A stretch of 64,000 nucleotides of DNA from CALSMU01 sp965230225 (GCA_965230225.1 CBDDKM010000002.1:372001-436000); one strand, 5' to 3'; counted from the stretch's first letter, positions 16,327 through 26,755 are shown. Numbers and translations are program-made. The notes: generated by a model not told the origin, from the letters alone.

Positions 16327-18384
16327 ATGCTAAAATTTAAATCACTATTGCTTACAGCGGTATGCGCTGTGGCGACCTCAAATCTGTTTGCTCAATGCCC
16401 CGCAGGAGAGGTGGAAATCACCATCGACGTTCACACAGATGATTATGGTTATGAAACCTACTGGGAATTGCTCCCTGCAGGGAACCAATGTGGAAACGGA
16501 ACTATCTTTAGTGGAGGTAACCCAGCTGTAGGATGCAACGGAGCCGGTGCTCAAGTTCAACCAACAGGAGGGTATGCCAACAACACCACCTATAATGAAG
16601 GGCCCTGGTGCCTTACAGAAAACGACAACTTTTCCATCCTCTTCAACGATGATTGGGGAGATGCAGGACTTGTTTTTGACGTAATGGTAAACGGGTATGT
16701 AATTGCCACTTATACTGGGGACGGACTAGGAAACGTCTTCACCTTTGCAGCAACAGAACCAGTTGCGTACGATCTACAAACCACAGCAATTGTAGAGCCA
16801 TTCACCTATGTAAACCCAGGAAACAACAGCATTATTGCAACAGTTAAAAACCTGGGAACGGCAACCATTACTGACATGGATGTACACTACCAAATTGATG
16901 GAGGAGCTATCGAGACCATGAACCTTACTGGTTTAAATATTGCCAATTTTGAAGAATACACCTATACCCATCCAACACCCTGGAATGCTTCTATTGGGAA
17001 CTACAACATTAAGGTATGGACTTCTAATCTTAATGGTAATGCAGACATGAATACTATTAATGACCACTTATTTAAAGACTTTGAAGTTGGACCTGGAATT
17101 CCTAACCTTATAGATCAATACTTAAGTACGGCTGTTACAGAAACTGAAATAGGAAATGCAGCAGACGGACTAGACATGCCAAGAGATTTAGATTTTCATC
17201 CGGTACTTTCCAGAAAAGAACTTTGGGTGGTGAATGAAAAAACTGAAAATAGCGGTGGTACCACAGTAACCTATACCAACACAGGAGAGCCAACTCAAAC
17301 CAGTGAAGCAAAACAAGACGGAAATGCATGGCACTTTATGTCTTTACCTACAGGAATCGCATTTGGAGAAAACGAAATGTTTGCCACTTCGACCGGGGTA
17401 TTTGATGCTAACCACCAGGGATCTGGTAATCCGTTTACCGGACCAACGCTCTGGTCGAGTGATCCGATAATTTATGCGCAACCTTCGGGAGGTAATGGTA
17501 GCCACATGGACATGCTGCACGTTAGTCCATATTGTATGGGAATAGCCCACGAAAAAGGAAATGCCTACTGGGTAACTGATGGATACAACAGTGATGTAGT
17601 TATGTACGATTTTGTGATCGATCACGGACCTGGTAATTCAGATCACTCTGATGGAATTGTAAGAAGATACGCAGATGAACCTGTTTTAAAAGATCCAAAT
17701 AACAAAGTACCCAACCATCTGGTACTGGATAAAACATCCAACTGGTTATATGTAGTAGATTACGGAAATCAAAGGGTAATTCGAATTGATATTACTACCG
17801 GAACTCAGGGAGCTACTCCATCGTTTGGACCATTCGAACCTCTTGCCGAATACAGCTCGATTACTGGATATACATGGGAAGAAGTAATTACAAATGGACT
17901 TATTGAGCCAAGTGGAATTGACATTATTGACAACAGGCTTTTGGTGAGTGATTATGCTACCGGAGAAATAATTGTTTATGATATTTCTTCCATACCCGCC
18001 ACAGAATTAGGTAGAATTAGTACCAGTGCAGTTGGAATTATGGGAATTAAAATTGGACCTGGTGGATACATTTATTTTGTAGATTACGATACCGACAAGG
18101 TAATGGAACTTTCCGTAGAAAACTTTGCCAGTATCCAGGAAGAAGATGCTTTTAGCTTAAACCTTTACCCTAATCCAACCAACGATGTTTTTTCCATCCA
18201 AACCTCTATAAGTGGAGAGTATGAGTGGAAGGTAACCGATGGACTTGGAAAATTAGTTTCCAATGGTAATTTCACGGGAAAATCTGTCAATATTGACACT
18301 GAACTAAGCTCGGGAATATATCATGTAATGGTTAGAAACACTAATTCAGGATCTATCGAAAACATCAAATTGGTGGTGAACTAA
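16327..18384 (+). CDS. T9SS cargo: NHL/SMP-30-like beta-propeller protein with type A sorting domain
   Basis: A 685-residue protein with signal peptide MLKFKSLLLTAVCAVATSNLFAQ. Residues of about 24-140 form a small beta domain (CPAGEVEITIDVHTDDYGYE ... NDDWGDAGLVFDV). A CARDB-like Ig segment follows (about 145-245, VEPFTYVNPGNNSIIATV). A propeller of NHL-like blades covers about 270-600 (ANGLDMPRDLDFHP-like starts, WLYVVDYGNQRVIRIDI, IKIGPGGYIYFVDYDTDKVM). The C-terminus is a type A T9SS domain (LNLYPNPTNDVFSIQ ... LSSGIYHVMVR). It should be exported to the cell surface or medium. The stop codon overlaps the next start by one base, so the two cargo proteins are co-translated. Confidence 0.85.
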   Translation: MLKFKSLLLTAVCAVATSNLFAQCPAGEVEITIDVHTDDYGYETYWELLPAGNQCGNGTIFSGGNPAVGCNGAGAQVQPTGGYANNTTYNEGPWCLTENDNFSILFNDDWGDAGLVFDVMVNGYVIATYTGDGLGNVFTFAATEPVAYDLQTTAIVEPFTYVNPGNNSIIATVKNLGTATITDMDVHYQIDGGAIETMNLTGLNIANFEEYTYTHPTPWNASIGNYNIKVWTSNLNGNADMNTINDHLFKDFEVGPGIPNLIDQYLSTAVTETEIGNAADGLDMPRDLDFHPVLSRKELWVVNEKTENSGGTTVTYTNTGEPTQTSEAKQDGNAWHFMSLPTGIAFGENEMFATSTGVFDANHQGSGNPFTGPTLWSSDPIIYAQPSGGNGSHMDMLHVSPYCMGIAHEKGNAYWVTDGYNSDVVMYDFVIDHGPGNSDHSDGIVRRYADEPVLKDPNNKVPNHLVLDKTSNWLYVVDYGNQRVIRIDITTGTQGATPSFGPFEPLAEYSSITGYTWEEVITNGLIEPSGIDIIDNRLLVSDYATGEIIVYDISSIPATELGRISTSAVGIMGIKIGPGGYIYFVDYDTDKVMELSVENFASIQEEDAFSLNLYPNPTNDVFSIQTSISGEYEWKVTDGLGKLVSNGNFTGKSVNIDTELSSGIYHVMVRNTNSGSIENIKLVVN

Positions 18385-19979
18385 TGATGAACAAATTCAT
18401 CTTATTTCTTGTAATTACTTTTAGCTCTCTATGTGGCTACAACCAGCATTTTGACATGCTGTACGGCTCCGAAAATGGAGATCAAGGCTGGCAGGTAACC
18501 CCAACTCAAGATGGGAACATTGCTCTTTGTGGCTATTATCAAAACGACGGTCTTGGAACAGAGCAGTTCTACCTAAGTAAAATTGACACCAACGGAAACA
18601 CCCTATGGTCCAAAACCTTTGGCCATATAATAGACACTTCCGCCATTGCACCCATAAATTTTGAAAAAGACTTTGGAACGGGAAACAAGGCGTTTGATAT
18701 GATTGAACTAGCAGACGGAAGTATTGTAATGACCGGGGTTACCCATAATTTTGGTGCAGGAGATGAGAACATTTACACTGTAAGGGCAGATGCAAATGGG
18801 AACCTGGAATGGTCATTTGTTAATGGGGGAAATCAAGAAGATTATGGCTACGGAATATGCCAGTTACCTAATGGGATGATCATTATTGCAGGAGCAACCC
18901 AAAGTTTTGGTGCAGGGCAAAGAGATGGCTACGCTATGTCCATTAACGAACAAGGAGACACATCATGGACAATGCTTTGTGGAGGTCCTGCACTGGATGG
19001 GCTATTCTCTGTTACACCTTCTTACGACGGACAAATAATTGCCACCGGATATACTTTTAGCTCCGGTGCTGGAAATGCAGATGTGTATATGTGTAAGATC
19101 GACACGCTTGGAAACCTCATTTGGGAAAAAACCTTTGGAGGGCCTAGCAATGACCATGGGTATAAGATTATTCCTACTTCCGATTTTGGCTATATAATGG
19201 TTGGAAGAACAGAGAGTTTTTCTTCCGGAGGGCAGGATGTTTACATCATTAAAACAGATAGCCTTGGAAATCTGCTTTGGTCAAGAGCCTATGGTGGTAT
19301 CGACATGGATGGGGCCAACTCTGTTATTGAACACTCTAACGGCAACTTCAGCATTGCTGGATACACCAGAAGTTATGGCCACGGACAAAATGATATGCTT
19401 CTACTCACAGTAAATGCTCAGGGTGATCTCATTTCATCCTACGCCTATGGAGGTGAAGACTTTGATTATGGACAGTCCCTTAGTTTGATCAATAACCAAA
19501 TCTACCTAATTGGATACACCAATAGTTTTGGCAATGGGTCGGACGATATTTATGTGGTAAAACCAGATGCTAATTTGAGCAATTGCCACTCCATGGAAAT
19601 CATCCCAGATGAAACTCCAACCTCCGATTCGTTAGACACTCTTACCTCGCCTATAAAACGAGGTGGATACCTCATCCTTTCTCAAACTCAAAGTGGCAAT
19701 ACTTATGCCGAAGATTTAGATGCATGTCAGTTTAATCACATCGACGAAACAACTCATTCCGATATAGAGCTCTACCCTAATCCAGCCACAGATTATATAA
19801 ACGTAACATGTGATGGAGCATTTGGTTTTGAAGTATACAATTTAAATGGCCAAGCAATAATTCGAGGTAATGGCAACAAATCAAAATATATTGATCTCAC
19901 CGATTTCAAATCAGGAGCCTACTTCTTAAGAATTCGACAAGGGGAAAAGGTACTCAATCGAAAGATTATCAAATTGTAA
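18384..19979 (+). CDS. T9SS cargo: beta-propeller protein of delta-60/SBBP-like repeats with type A sorting domain
   Basis: A 531-residue protein beginning MMNKFILFLVITFSSLCGYNQ (signal peptide). About seven blades of around 55 residues repeat the pattern D-x-G-N-L-x-W-x-K-T-F-G-G followed by IIPTSDFGYIMVGRTESF-like segments, the style of repeats in secreted PQQ-like propellers. The C-terminal 75 residues are a type A T9SS domain (IELYPNPATDYINV ... SGAYFLRIRQGEKVLNRKII). The start overlaps the stop of the preceding cargo gene in TAATG. Ligand and role unknown; the propeller is probably a binding or display module. Confidence 0.85.
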   Translation: MMNKFILFLVITFSSLCGYNQHFDMLYGSENGDQGWQVTPTQDGNIALCGYYQNDGLGTEQFYLSKIDTNGNTLWSKTFGHIIDTSAIAPINFEKDFGTGNKAFDMIELADGSIVMTGVTHNFGAGDENIYTVRADANGNLEWSFVNGGNQEDYGYGICQLPNGMIIIAGATQSFGAGQRDGYAMSINEQGDTSWTMLCGGPALDGLFSVTPSYDGQIIATGYTFSSGAGNADVYMCKIDTLGNLIWEKTFGGPSNDHGYKIIPTSDFGYIMVGRTESFSSGGQDVYIIKTDSLGNLLWSRAYGGIDMDGANSVIEHSNGNFSIAGYTRSYGHGQNDMLLLTVNAQGDLISSYAYGGEDFDYGQSLSLINNQIYLIGYTNSFGNGSDDIYVVKPDANLSNCHSMEIIPDETPTSDSLDTLTSPIKRGGYLILSQTQSGNTYAEDLDACQFNHIDETTHSDIELYPNPATDYINVTCDGAFGFEVYNLNGQAIIRGNGNKSKYIDLTDFKSGAYFLRIRQGEKVLNRKIIKL

Positions 19980-20255
19980 TTCACTTTCTAAAGTACGTAT
20001 TTCAGGTTCCGACTATTAGGAATACTGCCAATATTCACAACTTTTAACATTTCCTAAAAGCCCGCATTTTAAAATAAGTGGTCGTTTTCTTTGATTTTTC
20101 CGGTGCATTTTTACCCTGCCAAACAAAGACAAACACGACGATAATAAGCTAATTCCATGTATTGCTATTGTCGCAAAATCAAACAAAAAATCACTTTAAC
20201 ATTCCTTAAGAACCTTTTTTAAGCTACCCCTCGTACATCGAAATTCTTAAAAACC

Positions 20256-22559
20256 ATGCCTATGGAAAATAAAAGAACAAGCATCAACGATTTGTCGATG
20301 CGTACAGATTTCATGTGGGATAGATTGAGTTCTTTCCAAAAAGAGTTGGAAAAATTAAAGAACGACATCGCCTCTTTTATGATCAAAGAAGAGGAAGTTC
20401 CACAAGAACCCACACCAAAGGTAGAGCAGCAGGAAATTGTTGTGTCACCTATTAAATTAACCAGCGAGGAGACTCCACTTACTCCTCCCCAAACTCAACC
20501 AAAACAACCCAAAGTGGCACCAGTACAGAAAACGGTAAACAAAGTTCAACCAAAACCTCAAAGGGAAAAAGATGTAGAAAGTTATATCGGGAAAAATATT
20601 ATTTCCAAAGTCGGAATTCTCATCACCATATTAGGGGTTGGTATTGGAACCAAGTATGCCATTGATCATCAATTGATCAGTCCATTACTAAGAATAATAC
20701 TCGGATATGTCTTCGGAGGTATATTGTTCGGATTTGCAGCAAAACTGAAGGAAAAGTATATTGGTTTCTCTGCCGTATTGCTAAGTGGGTCCATGTCGAT
20801 CTTCTACTTCGTAACCTATTTTGCATTTGCCTATTACGATTTTATCGGAAGAGAAATTGCATTTGGAATGATGGTAATCTTTACCATTTTTACCGTTCTT
20901 GCAGCATTGCGATATGATCGTCAGATTATTGCTCACATTGGGCTTGTAGGTGCTTACGCTATTCCATTTCTTTTGAGCGATGGCTCCAATAATATTGGGT
21001 TATTGTTCACCTATATGGCTATCATCAATACCGGTGTATTGGCCATTGCAGTTAAAAAGTATTGGAAATCATTGTTCTTTTCAGCTTTCGGATTTACCTG
21101 GCTTATCTTCTCCCTGTGGGATGTATTTATGGGCGGATCCTCCGGCGACTTCAATTTGTCATTGACCTTCATGAGCATCTTTTTCCTGATTTTCTATGCC
21201 ACCATATTGGCGTACAAACTCATTCATGGAAAAGAATTCAATGCACTAGATATTGTTTTAATTTCTGCTAATGCGTTGATATTTTATGCCCATGGAATGG
21301 ACCTATATATAGGAAGTTCAATGGAAAGTGCCCCTGGCACATTCACCTTGATCAATGCAGGGATACACTTTGGAGTATATTTCATAACCAGACAATTGTC
21401 TAACGCCGATGTTAACCTAAAGTACTACACATTAGGACTGGGAATTACCTTCCTAACGGTATTCATTCCTGTTCAATTTGATGGGAACTGGATTACTGTA
21501 TTTTGGTTAGCTGAAGCCGTTGCATTGTTTTGGATAGGCCGATCTCAAAAGGTTAGTTTTTATCAAGTGGCATCTTCTGTTACTTTAGGGTTAGCTCTTC
21601 TTTCACTTCTAACCGGGTGGGGGAACTATTATGGGCAAAGTTTATCCATCTTCTACCCAATAGGGTCTATTGAGTTTACCATTTCTATGATTTTTGTAGT
21701 TGGACTCGCAGCAATGCGTTGGATTGCTCATAAATATCAAGATGATAAATTCGCCTGGATGGATCATACTCTAACGGCACTGTTATTAGCAGTTAGCTAT
21801 TTCAGCTTTTTACTCGAAATAGTTGGGTATTGGAATCAGGAAATAGGATTTACAAATGACTTTAGCCTATTTAGAGATGGATACGACGAAGGATTGAAAA
21901 GCTATAGTACTGCACTAGCCTATCAGAAACTTTGGATCATTAATTACACTATGATTTACCTGGCCGGATTAAGCTGGCTGAACATTAAAAAGTTCAAGAG
22001 TGCTGCGTTAGGAGTAATGACTCTATTAGGCAATTCCATTGCCATGAGTATGTTCCTATTAGTTGGACTCTACGAATTAAGTATTGTAAGAGAAATCATG
22101 TCGGAAGGACAGTTTATGATGAGGTATAGTTCTGTTGCAGCTTTGTTCTTGTTACTGTTTAGCTCTATGCAATTATCTAAGCAAGAGTTCATGAACATGA
22201 ATTTGGGTAAGGCGACACATCTGATATTCCATGTGGTATTGCTTTGGATCCTTACCAGCGAAACCCTTACCTGGTTGCATTGGTTCGAAAGTAAATCTAC
22301 CTACAAACTTGCTTTGAGTTTATTGTGGGGAGTGTATGGTTTCTTCCTGGTAATTTATGGAATTTGGAAAAGACAGAAGCACCTAAGAATAGCTGCATTC
22401 ATTCTTTTTGGAGTGTTGATTCTTAAGTTGTTCTTTTTCGACCTTACCCACCTGGAAACAATTGCAAAAACCATTGTAATGATCAGTATTGGAGTCATTC
22501 TCCTAATAGTATCATACTTATATAACCGATATGTGGGAAGGATAGTAGATGAAGAATAA
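20256..22559 (+). CDS. DUF2339 polytopic membrane protein
   Basis: A 767-residue integral membrane protein. Residues 1-50 are a hydrophilic, probably coiled-coil start (MWDRLSSFQKELEKLKNDIA). A Pro/Gln-rich linker follows (about 50-105). Then comes the DUF2339 core opening with ESYIGKNIISKVGILITILG and about twenty hydrophobic helices to the C-terminus (SIGVILLIVSYLYNRYVG). DUF2339 proteins are widespread and uncharacterised. ATG at 20262 is an equally possible start. A strong terminator follows immediately. The 276-nt region upstream shows no clear promoter motif. Confidence 0.85.
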   Translation: MPMENKRTSINDLSMRTDFMWDRLSSFQKELEKLKNDIASFMIKEEEVPQEPTPKVEQQEIVVSPIKLTSEETPLTPPQTQPKQPKVAPVQKTVNKVQPKPQREKDVESYIGKNIISKVGILITILGVGIGTKYAIDHQLISPLLRIILGYVFGGILFGFAAKLKEKYIGFSAVLLSGSMSIFYFVTYFAFAYYDFIGREIAFGMMVIFTIFTVLAALRYDRQIIAHIGLVGAYAIPFLLSDGSNNIGLLFTYMAIINTGVLAIAVKKYWKSLFFSAFGFTWLIFSLWDVFMGGSSGDFNLSLTFMSIFFLIFYATILAYKLIHGKEFNALDIVLISANALIFYAHGMDLYIGSSMESAPGTFTLINAGIHFGVYFITRQLSNADVNLKYYTLGLGITFLTVFIPVQFDGNWITVFWLAEAVALFWIGRSQKVSFYQVASSVTLGLALLSLLTGWGNYYGQSLSIFYPIGSIEFTISMIFVVGLAAMRWIAHKYQDDKFAWMDHTLTALLLAVSYFSFLLEIVGYWNQEIGFTNDFSLFRDGYDEGLKSYSTALAYQKLWIINYTMIYLAGLSWLNIKKFKSAALGVMTLLGNSIAMSMFLLVGLYELSIVREIMSEGQFMMRYSSVAALFLLLFSSMQLSKQEFMNMNLGKATHLIFHVVLLWILTSETLTWLHWFESKSTYKLALSLLWGVYGFFLVIYGIWKRQKHLRIAAFILFGVLILKLFFFDLTHLETIAKTIVMISIGVILLIVSYLYNRYVGRIVDEE

Positions 22560-22565
22560 AAACAG

Positions 22566-22591
22566 GGGAGTAGTTTCTACTCCCTTTTTTT
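22566..22591 (+). terminator. Intrinsic terminator after the DUF2339 gene
   Basis: GGGAGTAG (22566-22573) and CTACTCCC (22577-22584) form a perfect 8-bp stem with a TTT loop, followed by seven T. The right arm contains the stop codon of the convergent WG gene; a weaker T-rich tract on the other side may allow termination in both directions. Confidence 0.8.
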
Positions 22592-25500
22592 ATGCTCTGC
22601 AATTTCATCTTCAAAAGGATTGAACAACCAATTCCCATTAATATCTACGTATCCTACTTTACCGTTTCGCCTTAACTGAAACAATTCCATTCCAATGTAT
22701 TCAACATGTTCAAATATTGGCGGTGCAATTTCACGACCACTACCCGAATAAACCCCTCTATTGAGAGAGTACTTTGCTTGATAGACATTTTTACCTAATG
22801 GTTCCATTTGATGAAAGGAAGGAACATTAACTTCTTCTCCCATTGTATTAATTAAACACCAACCTTTGCTTGTCTTAACCGGAGCTAATTGGTGTTCAAA
22901 AGAGTATCCCGAAAGAAATTCACGGTGAAATATATTTCGATAGTCTTCATTTAAATAAATGTATGAGTCCCTACCCTTTCTACACATCATGAATCCATCA
23001 GAAAATTTCTTTATTTCAATGTATTGACCTTCACAAAGAGTATCACCCCCAGAATTAACAACAAGTGCGGTAATTCCAGTTCCGGCATATTCACCAGGTT
23101 TTACCTCCAGAACATCTCGATACTTTGCTTCAAGTAAAACTTTTCCTGAGGAAGTTATCAGTCCGTATTTCTTCTTAGTTCTTACCGTATAAAGAGAGTC
23201 TTTAAACAAGGTAATCTCCTCAAAACTGGAAGTTAACTGCTTCCCTTTTAAATCCAATAACACCTCTCCTCTTCCATCCTTTGAAAACGCTACAACACAA
23301 TCTGAATATGCATTTTTACCCCGTACCCCTTTTAATTTAACCTTATACTTAATGGGTCGGTTTTTAATGATGGTATTTCCCTTTCTAGAAAACATCAAGT
23401 TCCCAGTACTTTCATCTAAATCTATTCGATCATAGCGAGGTTTAATAATCAACTCTCCTTCAAAATCAAACATTGCATTTCCAACTAATATTCCCTGTTC
23501 TGTTACCTTAACCTCTTTGTATTTTAAAGGAACAATTTCCTCGCCAACGGAATTTACCACACCATATTTTTTGTTTTTCTCCACAATAAAGCACCCCTGT
23601 TTATAATTAGATATTCCTTTGTACACTGGGGGTACAATATTGCTACCACTCATAGAAGCTATTCCTACTTTGTTCTTTGATCGATACACCATGTAATCTT
23701 GAAAAGCATCAATGATTACCGGAAACTGAGGAGTTAACTCCCATTGCAACTGATCATTTAATACGCCCCACCCCTCTTTCGTTCTAGCAGTAATGAGATC
23801 ATCTCCAATTCGTTTTACATTCAGAAACTTTTTAGGAATTGGTTGGCATAAACTATCAACCAATCTGGTTATTGGTTTGACATCAGCCATAACAACAAAA
23901 ATGGTATCTCCACAATCAGTTAATCGCTTTATGGCTTGAAACTCCAATGGTATAGTAACAGTATCCTTGTCCACCAACCCTATCTTTCCCTTAGACTCAA
24001 CCAATGCATATCCAGATTGATAATCATGTGCAAAATCAAATTGTCTTGGAAATTTAATTTTACCCTCGCTATTAACGTATCCCCATTTGGCTTCGAGAAA
24101 CGAAACGTTTATTTCTCTGGGTAGTACCGGATATCTCATAGGGTTTTTGAAGTAGAGGAAATCATAATACACACCCCAATAGGCAAACGCATCAAATGAG
24201 TAGTCATTAGCCTCTTCTGTATAAAGTGGATATTTCGAAGTGTAGCAATACCGCATCATATCATCCGAATAATCTGCTGCGTAACTTATTTTATCAATAA
24301 TAACCCCCTCATTATTAATTAAAACCAGATTCTTTGGGGTACGTGCTCTTGCCACTGCCCCATTTTCAAAATCATTTTCATTCAAAGAATAAAACAAGGT
24401 CCTTTCTTTTTTTTCTCTGTCCTCATGATTAACAACGTCAAAAAACTCATAAAAAGGGAGGGAATACTTATAGTTTAGCTGCAACAACTTGTCATTATCT
24501 CGCGACAACCTGGACATATATGCCCTCGTTAAGTTGCTATGTGGCAATAATTCAATTTGCCTATACTTAGGTTTAATAGCTATGGAGTCCCGATCATATC
24601 TTAGCCCCCACTTCATTTTAAAAACATTTTTGTTGGCACCATAAAAAACAGTGTCCTGAAACCAGCAATCGGGAAAATGGGTTTGATTAGAGTACGATAC
24701 ATTATACTTTACCTTAATCTTGTTAGTTGGGGCATTATACTCAGGAAAATGAAACTCCTTGGTCTTCCCATTTCCAAAACCATAAGCCACATTTTCTTTA
24801 AACTTAAAATGTTTGAATTTAACCTCAGCTAATTTGTTTCCACGTAAATCGTACAAGCCAAATAGACCACTGTTTCCAGGAATGTATGCCATATCATTTT
24901 TGTCTATTGTTTCAAATTCGCACGGAACCATCAAGTTATATGAAAAATCATACAAGCCAACTGAGTCATTTCTCATAGCCAGAATTCCATTTTCGGAATA
25001 GTCTAATCTGTCATACTCAATTGGAATTCTGATTGCACCTTCCATATCAACAATACCAACTTTCTTATTTTTTCTTACCAAAAATTTACCTCGTGCAAAC
25101 TCACTAATTTCACTTACCTTATCAGTATATAACCATTCTGATTGCTTCAGTGAATAAACCCCCTGTTTTCCGTTTTTCTGATTGACAATACAATTGGATT
25201 CAGGATACCTGTCAATTTTTGATGAATTGATAACTTCTTCTCCATCCTTGTTTAATAGTATTTTTTGAGTTCTACCTAAATCGAGTATTAAATGTCCTAG
25301 TTCTTCTTCAACTCCATTAAATTCTCCTTTCCACAATTCCTTCCCTTCCAAATCATAAATTACTTGCATTTGATCTTCAACTACAACTATGAAATCATCG
25401 CCAACATAATTCAAATCCTCTATATCTTTCAGAACTATTTCACCCTTTCTTAAATGAAACACGACATATTTACCCTGAATGCTACCAACCGCCATATTTG

Positions 25501-25972
25501 AATTTGCCGCAGTCACGATGTCAAATTGCAATGGAATAATTTCATTACCAAAGCAATCTATAATCCCAGTACCGCTTGTATCATTGGCAATCAATAATGA
25601 ATCGGAAACACTTACTACATCACTTTTAAGGAAGTAAGATTCATTAATAGTTGCTCCCAACTTTACTCGTTCAAGGTGCTTATAATTTGCCGGAGTAATC
25701 CAACCTCCCTTTTCATCCAGCACACCATATCTGCCATTCGATTTAGCAATGGCCATGTTATTTCGGTAAGAAGATAAAAACTCAAACTTAGGGGATATGA
25801 TAATTTCGTTCTGGACATTAACAGCTCCCCAATTTCCGTTTTCGATAAATGGCAAAAGAGTATCCTGAGCATGCACTTCATTACCAGTAAGAGATACCAG
25901 AGCAAATAGAAATGCTTTAAAGCCTCCATAACAATTCAAAAGGCCAGAGAAATGTCTTAGTGGGTAGAACAT
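22577..25972 (-). CDS. Giant WG-repeat (WG_beta_rep) secreted protein
   Basis: A 1131-residue protein made almost entirely of WG repeats. The signature recurs many times: GNWGAVNVQNEIIISPKFEFL, then NGRYGVLDEKGGWITPANYK, KWGYVNSEGKIKFPRQFDFA, KKYGVVNSVGEEIVPLKYKEV and KVGYVDINGNWLFNPFEDE close to the end. The N-terminus (FKAFLFALVSLTGNEVHAQD) looks like a signal peptide preceded by an unusually long basic stretch, so a later start is possible. WG-repeat proteins are thought to form extended beta arrays; no activity is known. There is no T9SS domain. The gene stands alone between two terminators. Confidence 0.85.
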   Translation of the reverse strand: MFYPLRHFSGLLNCYGGFKAFLFALVSLTGNEVHAQDTLLPFIENGNWGAVNVQNEIIISPKFEFLSSYRNNMAIAKSNGRYGVLDEKGGWITPANYKHLERVKLGATINESYFLKSDVVSVSDSLLIANDTSGTGIIDCFGNEIIPLQFDIVTAANSNMAVGSIQGKYVVFHLRKGEIVLKDIEDLNYVGDDFIVVVEDQMQVIYDLEGKELWKGEFNGVEEELGHLILDLGRTQKILLNKDGEEVINSSKIDRYPESNCIVNQKNGKQGVYSLKQSEWLYTDKVSEISEFARGKFLVRKNKKVGIVDMEGAIRIPIEYDRLDYSENGILAMRNDSVGLYDFSYNLMVPCEFETIDKNDMAYIPGNSGLFGLYDLRGNKLAEVKFKHFKFKENVAYGFGNGKTKEFHFPEYNAPTNKIKVKYNVSYSNQTHFPDCWFQDTVFYGANKNVFKMKWGLRYDRDSIAIKPKYRQIELLPHSNLTRAYMSRLSRDNDKLLQLNYKYSLPFYEFFDVVNHEDREKKERTLFYSLNENDFENGAVARARTPKNLVLINNEGVIIDKISYAADYSDDMMRYCYTSKYPLYTEEANDYSFDAFAYWGVYYDFLYFKNPMRYPVLPREINVSFLEAKWGYVNSEGKIKFPRQFDFAHDYQSGYALVESKGKIGLVDKDTVTIPLEFQAIKRLTDCGDTIFVVMADVKPITRLVDSLCQPIPKKFLNVKRIGDDLITARTKEGWGVLNDQLQWELTPQFPVIIDAFQDYMVYRSKNKVGIASMSGSNIVPPVYKGISNYKQGCFIVEKNKKYGVVNSVGEEIVPLKYKEVKVTEQGILVGNAMFDFEGELIIKPRYDRIDLDESTGNLMFSRKGNTIIKNRPIKYKVKLKGVRGKNAYSDCVVAFSKDGRGEVLLDLKGKQLTSSFEEITLFKDSLYTVRTKKKYGLITSSGKVLLEAKYRDVLEVKPGEYAGTGITALVVNSGGDTLCEGQYIEIKKFSDGFMMCRKGRDSYIYLNEDYRNIFHREFLSGYSFEHQLAPVKTSKGWCLINTMGEEVNVPSFHQMEPLGKNVYQAKYSLNRGVYSGSGREIAPPIFEHVEYIGMELFQLRRNGKVGYVDINGNWLFNPFEDEIAEHKKRE

Positions 25973-26036
25973 TATAAATTTTAGGTTGTGGGAATATAAC
26001 CAAATAATGTTTTTTGGTTACGGAACAGAAAACAAA

Positions 26037-26068
26037 AAAAGCCCTGACGAAATCGTCAGGGCTTTTTA
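26037..26068 (-). terminator. Terminator of the YceI-like gene (bidirectional)
   Basis: A perfect 10-bp stem AGCCCTGACG / CGTCAGGGCT with a 4-nt loop (26040-26063) is flanked by A-rich DNA on the left and TTTTT on the right, so it can work on both strands. It stands 24 nt beyond the YceI-like stop codon. Nearly the same hairpin recurs at 54266. Confidence 0.8.
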
Positions 26069-26092
26069 CCAATCATGAAATTGAGCTAATGA

Positions 26093-26755
26093 TTACATAG
26101 CTGCTTTTGTAGCTGTTAAGCTAAATTCAATTCCTGCTTTAGGATAAGGACCTTCGTTCTTTTCCTCTTCAGGTAATGCTTCGTTTTCGTCTAAAATTGG
26201 GAAGTGGTGAGGTAATAAATCTAACTCGAAGTTAGCATCTACAGATACACCAGCCTCATCAACAGTGATGTTAGCAGGGAAAGTGATTTCCTGATCAACA
26301 CCAATGCTTGAAAGAGTTCCTGTTACGTTTCCGTCAGCAACACTTGCAATAGAGAAAGTTGCAGTTGGGAAAGAAGCGGTATTAAAGAAGTCTGGCATTT
26401 TAAAGTGCCCTTCTAAAGTCCACTGCTTAGTAGTATCAGTACCAGGCTCTAAAATTTGGTTCATATCAAATACGAACTCACCTCCTACTACATTATTGTT
26501 TTCAACTACGATAGACCCTTCTGTAACGTTTACTGTTCCAGAGTGTACGTAATCAGCATCTTTGTAGTGACGTCCGTGCCACTGGATTTGGGATCCTTCT
26601 GCTACGTTAAAAGTTCCGCTTACACCAGTTTCTTCTTCAACTACTTCTTCAGTTGTATTTTCTGTTGTAGCTGTTTCTTCTGTTTTCTCTTCTCCACCAC
26701 AAGAAATAAAGAACATTGTGCTCATGGCGAAAATAGATAATACTGTCTTTTTCAT
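26093..26755 (-). CDS. YceI-family lipoprotein
   Basis: A 220-residue protein with lipoprotein signal MKKTVLSIFAMSTMFFISC (lipobox ISC) followed by GGEEKTEETATTENTTEE, an acidic linker of the kind linked to surface export of Bacteroidota lipoproteins. Residues of about 47-215 are the YceI lipocalin-like beta barrel (FNVAEGSQIQWHGRHY, GEFVFDMNQI, HFKMPDFFNTASFPTATFSI). YceI proteins bind isoprenoid or amide-type lipids in a barrel; the ligand here is unknown. A candidate promoter TACATTCG lies at 26782-26789. Two copies of a 10-bp palindrome stand farther upstream, between this gene and ftsX. Confidence 0.9.
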   Translation of the reverse strand: MKKTVLSIFAMSTMFFISCGGEEKTEETATTENTTEEVVEEETGVSGTFNVAEGSQIQWHGRHYKDADYVHSGTVNVTEGSIVVENNNVVGGEFVFDMNQILEPGTDTTKQWTLEGHFKMPDFFNTASFPTATFSIASVADGNVTGTLSSIGVDQEITFPANITVDEAGVSVDANFELDLLPHHFPILDENEALPEEEKNEGPYPKAGIEFSLTATKAAM

